Notes: a model not told the origin generated them from the sequence alone. Counted from the stretch's first letter, positions 52,878-62,254 are shown. The stretch: DNA of 64,000 nt from Pseudomonadota bacterium (GCA_018817385.1 JAHIUA010000084.1:1-64000); one strand, 5' to 3'. Program-made: numbers and translations.

Positions 52878-54698
52878 TTATCCCTCCTTGTGATTTTTCA
52901 TAAATTTTTTCTCAATTCTTTTTTCATTCATGTAACAATAATGAACGATATCCATTTCTTCCCCATCTACGGTTTCGTTGACAAGCAGAGCTTCGGCAAG
53001 TTTGTGGAGAAACTTGTTGTTCTCAGTAAGGAGCTCTACTGTTTCTTGGTAGCATTCTTCTATGATTCTTTTGATCTCACGATCGATATTCTCCGCCGTT
53101 TTTTCGCTGTAGGGCTTCGTTATGGTGGATCCACCAAGAAATCCTCCCTGTTCCTGTATGTAAGCAACGGGGCCAATGGCTTGACTCATGCCAAATTCGC
53201 AGACTAAACGGTTGGCGATGTCAGTTGCCGTGAGGATATCATTGCTGGCACCAGTTGTCTGATGGCCAAAAACAATCTCTTCAGCGACCCTTCCCCCCAT
53301 AAGTATTTTTATCCTGTTAATCAAATAGTTACGTGAATATGTGTATCGATCATCAAGGGGAAGCTGCTGGGTAAGACCTAAAGCCCTCCCCCGAGGAATA
53401 ATGGTTATTTTATGGACAGGATCGGTCTCTGGAAGCAGTTTGGCTGTGATTGCATGGCCAGCTTCATGATAGGCGGTGACACGTCTGATTGTTTCATTGA
53501 TAACGACATTTTTTCGCTCAAGACCGAGACTGATTTTGTCTTTGGCTTCCTCAAAATCAGAAAGTTCTACAGCAATTTTGTTGTGTCGCGCCGCCATTAA
53601 TGCTGCCTCGTTAACAAGGTTGGCAATTTCAGCCCCACTGAATCCCGGGATGGACCTGGCAATTTCAGAAAGATTAATTCCAGGTTGCATGATAATTTTT
53701 TTGGCATGGACTTCGAGGATTTTACGTCTGCCTTTAACATCGGGGAGATTAATGGTCACCTGGCGATCAAAACGACCAGGACGGAGAAGGGCAGGATCAA
53801 GCATGTCAGGACGATTAGTGGCCGCAATGATGATTACAGTTTGGTCTGAATTAAACCCGTCCATTTCAACAAGCAGGGCGTTTAGGGTTTGCTCCCGTTC
53901 ATCATTGGAACCCGTGGCATTGCCTCCACTACGTTTCCCGCCAATGGCATCTATTTCATCGATAAAAATAATAGCTGGCGCATTTTTCTTTGCCTCTGTA
54001 AAGAGTTCCCTTACTCGAGAAGCTCCAACACCGACAAACATCTCTACAAAGTCTGATCCGCCTATGGAAAAGAAGGGGACTGAGGCTTCACCTGCAATCG
54101 CCTTAGCAAGAAGAGTCTTCCCTGTCCCTGGAGGACCTTGCAGCAATACGCCTTTTGGGATATACCCTCCCAAGCTGCTGAATTTGTCAGGGTTTTTTAA
54201 GGATTCTACTATCTCTATCAGCTCAGATCTGGCTTCGCTGATACCTGCAACATCCTCAAAAGAGACCTTCGTGTTTTTGCTTGGTACAAAAGAGCTGTAT
54301 TTGTTTTTTCCAAGACCTGCTGAGCCGCTGCCTTTTTGGGTTCGACTGAAGATCAGATATCCCCCAAGAATGAGAAAAACAGGGACCATGGATTTGAGAA
54401 ATCCACCTATGTTTTCATTGTCTTTCTCAGCTGTTATTTGAACAGATTTTTCTTTGAGAATAGTTATTGTCTCTGGGACATCTGGTATATAGGAACTGAA
54501 AGATTGCTTGCCAATATCTTCACCTTCTACGGCCCCGCCTCTCAGGTGGACGCTTTTAATTTGACCTTTTTGCAGTTTATCCATGAATTCTGTATAGGAA
54601 ATTTCATTGGGTGTTATTTCCTTGAGGTAAACGTTGTAGCCAACAACCCCTAAAAGGGTAAGGAGCAGTAAGAGTAATCCTATTTGAATTTGAGACAT
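52878..54698 (-). CDS. ftsH: ATP-dependent zinc metalloprotease FtsH
   Basis: A 606-residue membrane protease: transmembrane helices at about 5-22 and 103-118, AAA+ domain with Walker A GPPGTGKT (188-195), Walker [25 protein letters not shown], and the peptidase zinc motif HEAGH (411-415). It degrades unstable membrane and cytosolic proteins. The gene starts 4 bases after the transposase-like gene, so the two are co-transcribed. Another FtsH may exist elsewhere, since this operon context is unusual for the housekeeping copy. Confidence 0.95.
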   Translation of the reverse strand: MSQIQIGLLLLLLTLLGVVGYNVYLKEITPNEISYTEFMDKLQKGQIKSVHLRGGAVEGEDIGKQSFSSYIPDVPETITILKEKSVQITAEKDNENIGGFLKSMVPVFLILGGYLIFSRTQKGSGSAGLGKNKYSSFVPSKNTKVSFEDVAGISEARSELIEIVESLKNPDKFSSLGGYIPKGVLLQGPPGTGKTLLAKAIAGEASVPFFSIGGSDFVEMFVGVGASRVRELFTEAKKNAPAIIFIDEIDAIGGKRSGGNATGSNDEREQTLNALLVEMDGFNSDQTVIIIAATNRPDMLDPALLRPGRFDRQVTINLPDVKGRRKILEVHAKKIIMQPGINLSEIARSIPGFSGAEIANLVNEAALMAARHNKIAVELSDFEEAKDKISLGLERKNVVINETIRRVTAYHEAGHAITAKLLPETDPVHKITIIPRGRALGLTQQLPLDDRYTYSRNYLINRIKILMGGRVAEEIVFGHQTTGASNDILTATDIANRLVCEFGMSQAIGPVAYIQEQGGFLGGSTITKPYSEKTAENIDREIKRIIEECYQETVELLTENNKFLHKLAEALLVNETVDGEEMDIVHYCYMNEKRIEKKFMKNHKEG

Positions 54699-54702
54699 AG
54701 AA

Positions 54703-55617
54703 TCATTCCGTAGTAGTGTGAGCAGTTAAGTTCTTGTATGATCGAGGTTTGTGTGCAAGAACCCCTGAGAGAAGTAGATTAAATATTGCCTCATTATCTG
54801 AAAGCATTGTCACATTACTGCGAAAACAAAATTCATCGAGATAGAGCTGGAGGTGTTTGCCTACCACTCCTCCTCTATGGATCTTGTTCAACCAGATCTC
54901 AAAACTCTGTATGATTTGTTGGATACGAGCAGCTGTTGCACTTTTTGAATCGGTAATAGTTGTATATGCGTCATGGTCTATTCCCTGATAAAGAGCGCTG
55001 TCGGGGACAATAAGTGATGATCCGGTGGTCACATGCCTGTTCAGGAAATCGCTTACTATGTTCTTGGGGAGATCGCTGATCGATTCCATTTTAATTCTTC
55101 CGGTAATCCCTGATGGGAGTATGATTTCTGCTGCGGCAAGAATATGTGAGTTGCTTCCCTTCTCTCCACCTAATAATATGGTATTCGAACAGAGTTCAAC
55201 GGTTCCACGACAGGGCTTGTTATCGGCAACTGCCATAGCCATGCGAAGTTTCTGGAGCCATGTCCATGCCGTTTGATAGCTTGAAAGGTGTAACAGGCGT
55301 TGTAAATCTTTGGCACTATGGCCTCCATCGGTAGAGGCCAGCCACCAGATACACATCAGCCATCCCAGCAAGGGCTTTTTGGTTCCATGCATGATGGTAT
55401 TGGTTGTTATCGAGGTGGGATGTCCACAATGACCGCAGGTGATGGTCTTAGTAGGTTCTTGGTCTTTTTTTTTCCAGTTGCAGTAAGGGCACACAAATCC
55501 TTGTGGCCACCGTTTGTAAAAGAGGAAGTGGAGGCAGGTCGCTTCGTTATGAAACTCTTTTATGAATTCTTCTATGGTTTTTGGGAATCTATTTTTAGGA
55601 GCGAGAGTGTCCTGCAT
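54703..55617 (-). CDS. IS1595-like transposase-derived protein missing a catalytic Asp
   Basis: A 304-residue protein with the layout of IS1595 transposases: N-terminal zinc ribbon (Cys43, Cys46, Cys61, Cys64), a helical part with LSSYQTAWTWLQKLRMAMAV, then an ISXO2-type DDE domain with a GTVEL...LLGGEKGSNSH strand. In active relatives the strand reads VEVDE; here it is VELCS, so the first catalytic Asp is Cys143. The second Asp (VPDSALY, Asp206) and the tail LDEFCFRSN are kept. No obvious inverted repeats were found around it. Loss of the Asp, intact frame, and coupling to ftsH suggest a domesticated protein or a recently disabled element. Confidence 0.78.
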   Translation of the reverse strand: MQDTLAPKNRFPKTIEEFIKEFHNEATCLHFLFYKRWPQGFVCPYCNWKKKDQEPTKTITCGHCGHPTSITTNTIMHGTKKPLLGWLMCIWWLASTDGGHSAKDLQRLLHLSSYQTAWTWLQKLRMAMAVADNKPCRGTVELCSNTILLGGEKGSNSHILAAAEIILPSGITGRIKMESISDLPKNIVSDFLNRHVTTGSSLIVPDSALYQGIDHDAYTTITDSKSATAARIQQIIQSFEIWLNKIHRGGVVGKHLQLYLDEFCFRSNVTMLSDNEAIFNLLLSGVLAHKPRSYKNLTAHTTTE

Positions 55618-55663
55618 GTGTTTTCCTCAAATTGTTGAACTTATCCACTTTAATTTGAGTAAT

Positions 55664-55679
55664 TGCACATACAATGCCA
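55664..55679 (-). promoter_or_regulatory. sigma54-like promoter of the transposase-like/ftsH operon
   Basis: Minus strand TGGCATTGTATGTGCA keeps TGGCA and TGCA at the exact -24/-12 distance. The predicted transcript begins about 35 bases before the ATG at 55617. Part of the 325-base gap 55618-55942. Confidence 0.45.
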
Positions 55680-55892
55680 GAGGGGCTATCTCTTTTGTCA
55701 TGCCGCTAATTATTTGAAATATAATGTTATTATGTGTGGCAGGGCTAAGGGGGGATACTTTTTGGCCGAGGGGAGGGAAGGGGGGAAATAAGAAAATAGG
55801 GATTGTTTTTTAGGTTATATATACTGTGAATACAGTATGTTGTGGCGTTTTGTCGTTGTCTCTTTCTGAAAAGAAGGGCTACCACACAAGTG

Positions 55893-55938
55893 TTCCCCAT
55901 GCCACACTTGTGATTCCACACAAGTGTGGCATGGGGAA
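55893..55938. terminator. 20-bp hairpin with CCACAC palindromes after the NtrC-type gene
   Basis: TTCCCCATGCCACACTTGTG, loop ATTCCA, then the exact complement. An extra CCACACAAGTGT lies just to the left (55882-55893). The hairpin is 5 bases past the regulator stop, so it probably ends the operon; no U-tract follows. The palindromic core CACACAAGTGTGG is repeated at 61047. Confidence 0.6.
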
Positions 55939-55942
55939 GAGG

Positions 55943-57754
55943 TTAGATACCGATGGTGTTGAGATCGATATTCAGCTCTTTTAGTTTTCTGTACAATGTT
56001 GATCTGTCCATACTGAGGAGTCTGGCTGCCTTAGCTTTGTTTCCCCCTGTTTTTTTTAATGCGGCAACGATGCTACTTTCAAAAGAATGATATTGGGAGG
56101 GGGATGTAATTGAGATTGAATTGTCCAATTGCTGGACTGGTTCCTCTGGTAGAAGAGGGGCTTTGTAACCGGGCTGATCATAACTATGCTGGATTTCCAG
56201 AGGAAGCTGTTCGGTGGCAATGGTGGAGCCGTTGCAGAGCACACATGAGCGCTCAATAACATGTTCAAGTTCTCTGATATTTCCAGGCCATTGATATTGA
56301 GAAAGCAATGTCATGGCCTGATCGGAAATACCGGTAATGGGTTTGTTCATTTTTTTGCTGAACCGCTGGATAAATAGGTTTACCAGGAGTTCAATATCTC
56401 CATTCCGTTCACGGAGGGAGGGGAGGATGATATCGATAACTCTGAGACGAAAATAAAGATCTTCACGGAAGTTTCCCTGTTGTACCTTTTCACGTAGATT
56501 CACGTTGGTTGCCGCAATGACCCGCACATCTACCTGAATGGGAGTATCTCTGCCCACAGGATAAAAGGTTTTTTCCTGAAGAAAGCGAAGAAGGCGAAGT
56601 TGCATCATGGGCGAAATATCACCTATCTCGTCAAGAAACAGAGTTCCTCCATCTGCTTGTAGAATTCGTCCCATCCTGTCTTGATCGGCGCCGGTAAAAG
56701 AACCTTTCTTATGTCCAAAAAGTTCACTTTCGAGAAGGTTTTCTGGAATAGCAGTACAGTCTACTTTAATCAGCGGACGGTTTTTTCTATGACTTTCCAG
56801 GTGCAGGGCCTCTGTGGCCAGTTCTTTACCTGTTCCACTTTCTCCGGTGATAAGGACAGCTGAATCGACTTTACCAACATTTTCAATCATGGCATAGACA
56901 GTTTGCATTGCAGGACTGGCGCCAACCATTCGATGGAAAGAACTCCGTTGTTGAGAGTTGCTTTGTGCCTGGCATGACATATCACGGATGACAATGACAA
57001 CGCCATGGAACCCCCCCCGGCCGTCTTCTAAAGGAGAAATATAGAGACTGAACACCTTCTCAGTATGAGAGGCGGTGATATACTCGATCCTGTGTTCCTT
57101 GATTTCAATACCGGAGCGCAAGACTTTTTCTGCGTCTTCTTTAAAAAAACAACTGTTTTTTTCACTGCAGGCCTGAGAGAGGTTATTTCCTTCGCGAATG
57201 TTTGGATTGATTGAGCCAAACAAGGAACGGGCTGCCTGGTTCATTTTGATAATATTCAGATTCTCATCAATTGTCATGATACTGTCGGAGACACTTCTGA
57301 ACAGGGTGACCAGGTAGCTACGCCACTTGTCTTTTTCTTGTTTTGCCAGTTGTTTCTCTTGCTGAAGTCGATGCTGCTGCAGGGCAAGGCGGGTGGTTTT
57401 GAGGAGTATCTCCTTGTCAACCGGTTTCTGGATATAATCAAAGGCGCCAAAACGTACTGCTTCAGAGGCTGTATTGACCGTAGGGTAACCAGTTATCATG
57501 ATGACAGGGCTGAGGATACCAAGCTCGCGGATTCTCTTTAAGAGATCAATGCCTGAACTCCCTCCAAGGACGATGTCGCTGATAATTAAATCAAAGGGAC
57601 GGCTGGTAAGTTCACTCACCGCCTCTTCAAAGTTGGAGGCCATTACAACTGGGCCATATCCTTCCCGTTTGAGAAAAATTTGAAAGGTGTGGCGTAGGCT
57701 TTCCTCATCGTCAACGATGAGGATTGGCGTTTCAGTGGTTGATTCATTGTTCAT
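55943..57754 (-). CDS. NtrC-family response regulator with PAS domain
   Basis: A 603-residue regulator. Receiver (about 10-125) with complete residues: Asp15-Asp16, Asp60 (IISDIVLGG), Lys110. A PAS domain (about 145-265) follows, then an AAA+ domain (about 270-510) with GESGTGKELATEALHLESHR, GSFTGA in place of GAFTGA, GGTLFLDEIGD, and a Fis-type HTH (GGNKAKAARLLSMDRSTLYR). The GSFTGA variant still occurs in functional sigma54 activators. It is the last gene of the kinase/PAS/regulator operon, 21 bases after the PAS protein gene, and is the cognate partner of the kinase at 58918. Confidence 0.93.
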   Translation of the reverse strand: MNNESTTETPILIVDDEESLRHTFQIFLKREGYGPVVMASNFEEAVSELTSRPFDLIISDIVLGGSSGIDLLKRIRELGILSPVIMITGYPTVNTASEAVRFGAFDYIQKPVDKEILLKTTRLALQQHRLQQEKQLAKQEKDKWRSYLVTLFRSVSDSIMTIDENLNIIKMNQAARSLFGSINPNIREGNNLSQACSEKNSCFFKEDAEKVLRSGIEIKEHRIEYITASHTEKVFSLYISPLEDGRGGFHGVVIVIRDMSCQAQSNSQQRSSFHRMVGASPAMQTVYAMIENVGKVDSAVLITGESGTGKELATEALHLESHRKNRPLIKVDCTAIPENLLESELFGHKKGSFTGADQDRMGRILQADGGTLFLDEIGDISPMMQLRLLRFLQEKTFYPVGRDTPIQVDVRVIAATNVNLREKVQQGNFREDLYFRLRVIDIILPSLRERNGDIELLVNLFIQRFSKKMNKPITGISDQAMTLLSQYQWPGNIRELEHVIERSCVLCNGSTIATEQLPLEIQHSYDQPGYKAPLLPEEPVQQLDNSISITSPSQYHSFESSIVAALKKTGGNKAKAARLLSMDRSTLYRKLKELNIDLNTIGI

Positions 57755-57775
57755 TCTTTCCCCTGTGCATAAAGA

Positions 57776-58897
57776 TCACGAAAAGGTGGTGAGATCCCGA
57801 AAGACCACCACGGCACCGGTTAATTTTCTGCCTTCGATAATGGGGGTGGACGTGTACTCAACGGTGAAACTGTTTCCGTCTTTTGCCCAGAAGATATCAT
57901 CGGACTTGAAGTGGACCTTCCCGTCTTGGCATGCCATGTAAATAGGGCAATCTTCTTCTTTGTAATGGGTTCCATTGATGTGACTGTGATGGACAAGATC
58001 ATGATGTGACCTACCGATCAACTCTTCCTGTTCCCAACCAAGCATGATCGTGGCTGCCTTGTTCATGAAGGTCACTTTGCCATCAATGTCTAGGCCAAAA
58101 ATACCTTCTCCTGCAGAGTTGACGATGAGTTCAAGCTGTTTTTTGAGTTTTTTGGTCTTGCCAATATCTTTAAACACCACCACTGCTCCTGTTACCTTGT
58201 CGTCATTAAGCAGGGGGGTGGATGTGTATTCTACTGAAAAACTCTGCCCGGATTTTTTCCAGAAAATATCATCAGATTCAGAATAATCCATTCCATCTTT
58301 AAAGGCTTTGTGGATCGGGCATTCCTGTGCCGGAAAATCAGTACCGTCCTCATGTGAGTGGTGGACCATGTCATGGTGGATATTGCCGATGAGTTCCTCT
58401 GCGCTCCATCCCAGTAACTCAGTCGCCTTCTGGTTGACAAAAGTAACTTTACCGTGAATGTCGAGACCCACAATTCCATCGCCGGCGGAATTAAGGATGG
58501 CCTGTAGTCGTTTTCGGAGCTTTAGTCCTTCTGCTTCAGCCTGAATACGTTCAGCTATTTCTCTGTTTAAAGAGCCATTAATTACGGACATTTCAAAAGT
58601 TTTCTTTTCAACGGCATCATCAAGACTGGACTGGACGTAGGTTAAAGATTCAGTGGTTGAATGGAGTGTCTGCTCAAGTTGGAGTCTCTCTTTGTTATAG
58701 GAGTTAGCCATGCTGAAAAAAATAAAAAGAGTGAAACCATAGAGGGTACAAATGGTCACAAAAGACCAGGATTCATATGGAATGTAGGATACTTGGTTGG
58801 CATTTGCATTAATTTTGAGATCAAGAAAATATAAGATCATTGCCACAGAAAGAAACGACAAAGAAAGCCATAGCGTAAAATGAAATTTTCTGGTCAT
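57776..58897 (-). CDS. membrane protein with two duplicated PAS domains, no output domain
   Basis: About 373 residues. Two transmembrane helices (about 6-26 and 39-58) enclose a short periplasmic loop, a coiled segment follows (about 70-125), then two PAS domains (about 130-250 and 252-370) that are clear duplicates; each has the pattern HHxxVHHSH ... CPIxxA. No kinase, cyclase or DNA-binding domain is present. Start at 58897 is chosen because AAGGAG lies seven bases upstream; a GTG at 58921 is less likely. It sits between the kinase and the regulator and probably senses a redox or ligand signal for them. Confidence 0.85.
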   Translation of the reverse strand: MTRKFHFTLWLSLSFLSVAMILYFLDLKINANANQVSYIPYESWSFVTICTLYGFTLFIFFSMANSYNKERLQLEQTLHSTTESLTYVQSSLDDAVEKKTFEMSVINGSLNREIAERIQAEAEGLKLRKRLQAILNSAGDGIVGLDIHGKVTFVNQKATELLGWSAEELIGNIHHDMVHHSHEDGTDFPAQECPIHKAFKDGMDYSESDDIFWKKSGQSFSVEYTSTPLLNDDKVTGAVVVFKDIGKTKKLKKQLELIVNSAGEGIFGLDIDGKVTFMNKAATIMLGWEQEELIGRSHHDLVHHSHINGTHYKEEDCPIYMACQDGKVHFKSDDIFWAKDGNSFTVEYTSTPIIEGRKLTGAVVVFRDLTTFS

Positions 58898-58917
58898 GTA
58901 ATGCTCCTTGTAACAAT

Positions 58918-60951
58918 TCACCAGTGACGTGTTTCTTTGGTCTCTGAAATTGGCAAATCAACAATGATTGAGGTAAATGAACCGAACTCGCTCTTAATTC
59001 TGAGGTATCCTTTGTTGTCTTGAATAAGGCCGTGGCTAATGCTGAGTCCTAGCCCCGTACCTTCTCCTTTTGGTTTTGTTGAATAAAAAGGATCAAAAAC
59101 ACGATCAATAATATCCTGCTCAATTCCAGTACCGTTGTCTGTAATGGTGAGGCGAATATAGGTCTTATCTTCAATTTCCACCTCTTCGCTGGAGATGAAA
59201 ATTTTCTTCTGTGGATGTGCTTTTGGGAAGCGTTTGTTCAGTGCATACCTGGCATTGGAGAGTATATTGAGCAGGACTTGTTGGATCTGTTGCGGGTTGC
59301 AGCGAACATTTGCTAATCGTGTTTGCCAATGGAATTCGAGCAGGGTCTGATCTTTCCTGAACTGATGGCCGACCAGTTCAAGACAGCTTTGAGCAATGTT
59401 GTGAATGGAGACATCTTCCAGTTCTTCAGAATTTTGTCTGGAAAAATCGAGAAGATTATAAACGATGCTCGCCACTCGCTTCCCTTCCTTGATAATTCGT
59501 TTAAGAAGATCCGGAGTGTCAGAATCACCAGGGTCGTCAAGAATTATCTGGGCATAATTGATAATGCCATTAATAGGGTTATTAATTTCGTGAGCAACGC
59601 CGGCAGCCAACTCACCGAGTGAGGCCAGTTGCGCAGCACGGATGGCTTCTGCTTTCATACGTTCTTCTTCTGACAGATTTCGAGCCACGAGAAGTGTTGC
59701 TTCAATGTCGTTGTCCAGTTGTTGTAAGGGACTGATCGTCAGAAGGTAATTCCCGTGCAGGCCGCGAAGTTCTGTTTCTATGATACGATTTCGTCTTGTC
59801 TCAATTTGTTGTTCCAGAGGGCAGGAGGATCCAACTGTTCTCCCATTGTGCAAAATTTCACATACTTTGTGGCCTATGACATCCGATCTGTTTTTTCGGG
59901 CAGCAGTGAAGGTGGCAATATTGGCATCGAGAATGATAGCATCGCTGGAGACGATCAGAGCAGGATCCTGAATTGCTGAAAATATATTTTCCCATTTAGC
60001 AATAGCCTGATTGAGATCTTGTCCGGCCTGTATTTGACCGGTAATATCCATACCAAAAAGAACAAGTCCGACTTTTCCCTGTTCAATGTTTTGCCGAAAA
60101 GAGCCATGCCAGTTGATTGTTCTGGTTTGTTTGTCTTTGGTGAGGAGACAAGACTCAAAATTTATCTGCAGTTCTTCCCCTTTAAGGAGGTTGGCTAGAA
60201 GCTGTTGATTTGATTTCCGATGCTCTGGGGCCATCAGTACATCGACCCAGTAGAGATCAAGCACTTCTTTTTCTTTGTATCCTGTTATTTCTTCAGCCTT
60301 ATGGTTGAAAGAGAGAATTTGTCCGCAAGGTGAGACGGAGACAAGCAAGGCCTGCATTGTGTCAACGATTTCTCGATTGAAATCACGTTCCACCTGCATG
60401 CGCTGCGTCATTTCTTGTGAATAGAGGGCCAGAGAAATATCAGCAATGACTGTTTTTAAAAAGGAAACCTCTTCTTCTGTAAAACAGTTTATCGTTTCGG
60501 AGTGGATATTGAGAACACCGAATTCTTTTTCTTTGTATTTCAATGGCCATGAGGAACAAGATCTGAACCCTGTCTTCAATGAGATGTCTAGTAATGCTTT
60601 AGAATTGCTTTGTAAACGGACATCCTGATAAATAACGGGGCTCCCTGAAAGAAGAGCCTTGGCTGCTGGGTTAGAGGCGTGCATGTCGGTTATGACTTGT
60701 TCGACCAGATACATACACTGTTGGTTTGAGATGTTTGCTGAAGTCAGGGCAACTAAAGGGGAGATTGCTGCATTATCGTCATCGCGTTTGCCGGCCCATA
60801 TAAGACAATACTCCTGATTGTGCATGAGAATTTGGCAGCATTTTTCAAGTAATTTGTCTTTGTTGGTTTTCTTTTCCTCATCAGAGGCTGCAAGCTCATT
60901 GATAGCGAGCAACATGGCATTTCTTCTGGAAAAATCCATAAGCAAGGTCAA
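58918..60951 (-). CDS. cytosolic sensor histidine kinase (GAF-PAS-PAS-HisKA-HATPase)
   Basis: A 677-residue kinase without transmembrane helices. Order: GAF domain (about 20-190), PAS (about 195-315) with YKEKEVLDLYWVDVL, second PAS (about 320-430) with EILHNGRTVGSSCPLEQQIE, HisKA with H-box GELAAGVAHEINNPINGIIN, and HATPase with DNGTGIEQDIIDRVFDPFYS and GTGLGLSISHGLI. All catalytic boxes are intact. The first gene of the operon that continues with the PAS-only protein and the NtrC-type regulator. Confidence 0.93.
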   Translation of the reverse strand: MTLLMDFSRRNAMLLAINELAASDEEKKTNKDKLLEKCCQILMHNQEYCLIWAGKRDDDNAAISPLVALTSANISNQQCMYLVEQVITDMHASNPAAKALLSGSPVIYQDVRLQSNSKALLDISLKTGFRSCSSWPLKYKEKEFGVLNIHSETINCFTEEEVSFLKTVIADISLALYSQEMTQRMQVERDFNREIVDTMQALLVSVSPCGQILSFNHKAEEITGYKEKEVLDLYWVDVLMAPEHRKSNQQLLANLLKGEELQINFESCLLTKDKQTRTINWHGSFRQNIEQGKVGLVLFGMDITGQIQAGQDLNQAIAKWENIFSAIQDPALIVSSDAIILDANIATFTAARKNRSDVIGHKVCEILHNGRTVGSSCPLEQQIETRRNRIIETELRGLHGNYLLTISPLQQLDNDIEATLLVARNLSEEERMKAEAIRAAQLASLGELAAGVAHEINNPINGIINYAQIILDDPGDSDTPDLLKRIIKEGKRVASIVYNLLDFSRQNSEELEDVSIHNIAQSCLELVGHQFRKDQTLLEFHWQTRLANVRCNPQQIQQVLLNILSNARYALNKRFPKAHPQKKIFISSEEVEIEDKTYIRLTITDNGTGIEQDIIDRVFDPFYSTKPKGEGTGLGLSISHGLIQDNKGYLRIKSEFGSFTSIIVDLPISETKETRHW

Positions 60952-61000
60952 CTGTTAAAATTTTAAAAGTGACAAAACATAGCTGACATTGGCGGGCAAT

Positions 61001-61018
61001 TACCACACATATGTGGTA
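61001..61018. repeat. palindrome TACCACA-N4-TGTGGTA
   Basis: Two exact 7-base arms around CATA, about 50 bases upstream of the kinase start. A likely operator, given the related CCACAC palindromes beside it and at the operon end. Confidence 0.5.
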
Positions 61019-61021
61019 CCG

Positions 61022-61072
61022 GAGCACACTTTTACCACACTATTGACACACAAGTGTGGTAAAAGTGTGCTC
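61022..61072. repeat. 20-bp inverted repeat containing CACACAAGTGTGG
   Basis: GAGCACACTTTTACCACACT, an 11-base spacer, then AGTGTGGTAAAAGTGTGCTC. The right part includes CACACAAGTGTGG (61047-61059), also present in the hairpin at 55917-55929. It lies between a sigma54-like site and the kinase gene, so it may be an operator or a leader hairpin. Confidence 0.55.
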
Positions 61073-61095
61073 TGAATAGGGCTTGTAAACAGAGT

Positions 61096-61111
61096 TGCAC
61101 AGCTTGTGCCT
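61096..61111 (-). promoter_or_regulatory. sigma54-like promoter of the kinase operon
   Basis: Minus strand AGGCACAAGCTGTGCA keeps GGCAC and TGCA at exact -24/-12 distance. It would start transcription near 61085, giving a leader that carries both palindromes. The first T of the -24 box is missing. Confidence 0.35.
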
Positions 61112-61489
61112 GAATTGTCATCGTCACCATGAAAAACCAATTGAAATCATAAGAAATTTAGTCGGAAAAGAAGCTTATCTTATTGACAACTATTGGTATT
61201 ATGTATGGTTTATAGGAACCTCGACAAGAGAATTTTATGCTCTTTTTAATAAATACCTTGACTCCTAAAAAAAAAAGTGTACTTTGCACGATTATAAAGT
61301 GTTGCATAAATGTGGCACAGCATATATGATACATAAAATTCCATATTAAATCAACATATTATTGAAAATTGACTTTTGGTTAATATTCTGTAATGAATGA
61401 AGTTTTATGTGTAATTGTCGGTTTTTGTCCATCTGAACTACCGGCTCATTTGAACACATTTACGTGTTTCAAGTATTAGGAGGGGGAGA
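61112..61489. other. gap before the second redox gene set, no gene seen
   Basis: AT-rich divergent region. A TTGACA (61183 region) and a TTGACT (about 61370) could be -35 boxes for the plus-strand ferredoxin gene, but no good -10 at 17 bases is seen. A TGGCAC at 61313 has no matching GC at -12. Confidence 0.4.
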
Positions 61490-62254
61490 ATGAACATTAA
61501 GGACTTGGAAAAGGAAAAAAACGAAGGCATTGATTCACTGCCTTTGAAACAACGTCGTGAATTTCTAAAAATAGGACTGGCAGTTACAGGTGTTTTTTTC
61601 GGTGGCTCCGTGCTGTCATTGACTTCGGTAAGAAAAGCCGAGGGAGGAATTAGTGATTCTGTAATACCTGTTGAAGGGGAATATCCTTACACCAAACATT
61701 ACGGAATGGTGATGAGACAGAATAACTGCGTTGGTTGTGAAAAATGTGTCGAGGCCTGCAGGGAGACAAATCATGTTCCTGTCGGTCATGGCGCCTGGCG
61801 AACTGCTATTCAGGAACGTCTGACCACTGTCGATGGGGTGGAAAAAAGAGAATTCCGACCAATCCTTTGTAATCATTGTAATCGTCCCCCCTGTGTTCGA
61901 GTATGCCCTACCAGAGCAACTTATAAAGATCCAGAAACCGGTATTGTTGTCATGGATTACAAGAAATGCATTGGTTGTAAAACCTGTATGGCCGCATGTC
62001 CATACAATGCCAGGTATTTTAACCATGACAAGTACGCCATAGATAAGTGTAACTTTTGTCTCGATACAAGATTGGCAATGGGCGAGAAAGATACCGCTTG
62101 TGCGAATGTATGCCCAGCAAAAGTACGAATTTTCGGTGACATAAAAGATAAAAGTAGTGAAATCTACCGATTGTTGCATGAGCCTGACAATAAAATCTGG
62201 GTGTTGCGTCCTGAAACTGGCGCCTTACCAAACGTTTTTTATATGAATGCATAG
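61490..62254 (+). CDS. Tat-exported 4x[4Fe-4S] ferredoxin subunit (NrfC/PsrB/DsrO type)
   Basis: A 254-residue protein. A twin-arginine signal (QRREFLKIGLAVTGVFFGG) is followed by four Cys clusters: CVGCEKCVEAC, CNHCNRPPCVRVC, CIGCKTCMAAC and CNFCLDTRLAMGEKDTACAN-VC. Unlike its counterpart at 51221, it has no C-terminal membrane helix. It carries electrons on the periplasmic face for an NrfD-type partner, encoded here at 63394. SD AGGAGGGGG precedes the ATG. Confidence 0.92.
   Translation: MNIKDLEKEKNEGIDSLPLKQRREFLKIGLAVTGVFFGGSVLSLTSVRKAEGGISDSVIPVEGEYPYTKHYGMVMRQNNCVGCEKCVEACRETNHVPVGHGAWRTAIQERLTTVDGVEKREFRPILCNHCNRPPCVRVCPTRATYKDPETGIVVMDYKKCIGCKTCMAACPYNARYFNHDKYAIDKCNFCLDTRLAMGEKDTACANVCPAKVRIFGDIKDKSSEIYRLLHEPDNKIWVLRPETGALPNVFYMNA

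Noticed and set aside
61313-61318. TGGCAC as a sigma54 -24 box before the ferredoxin gene
   Set aside because: The sequence at -12 is ATATG-like, without GC.
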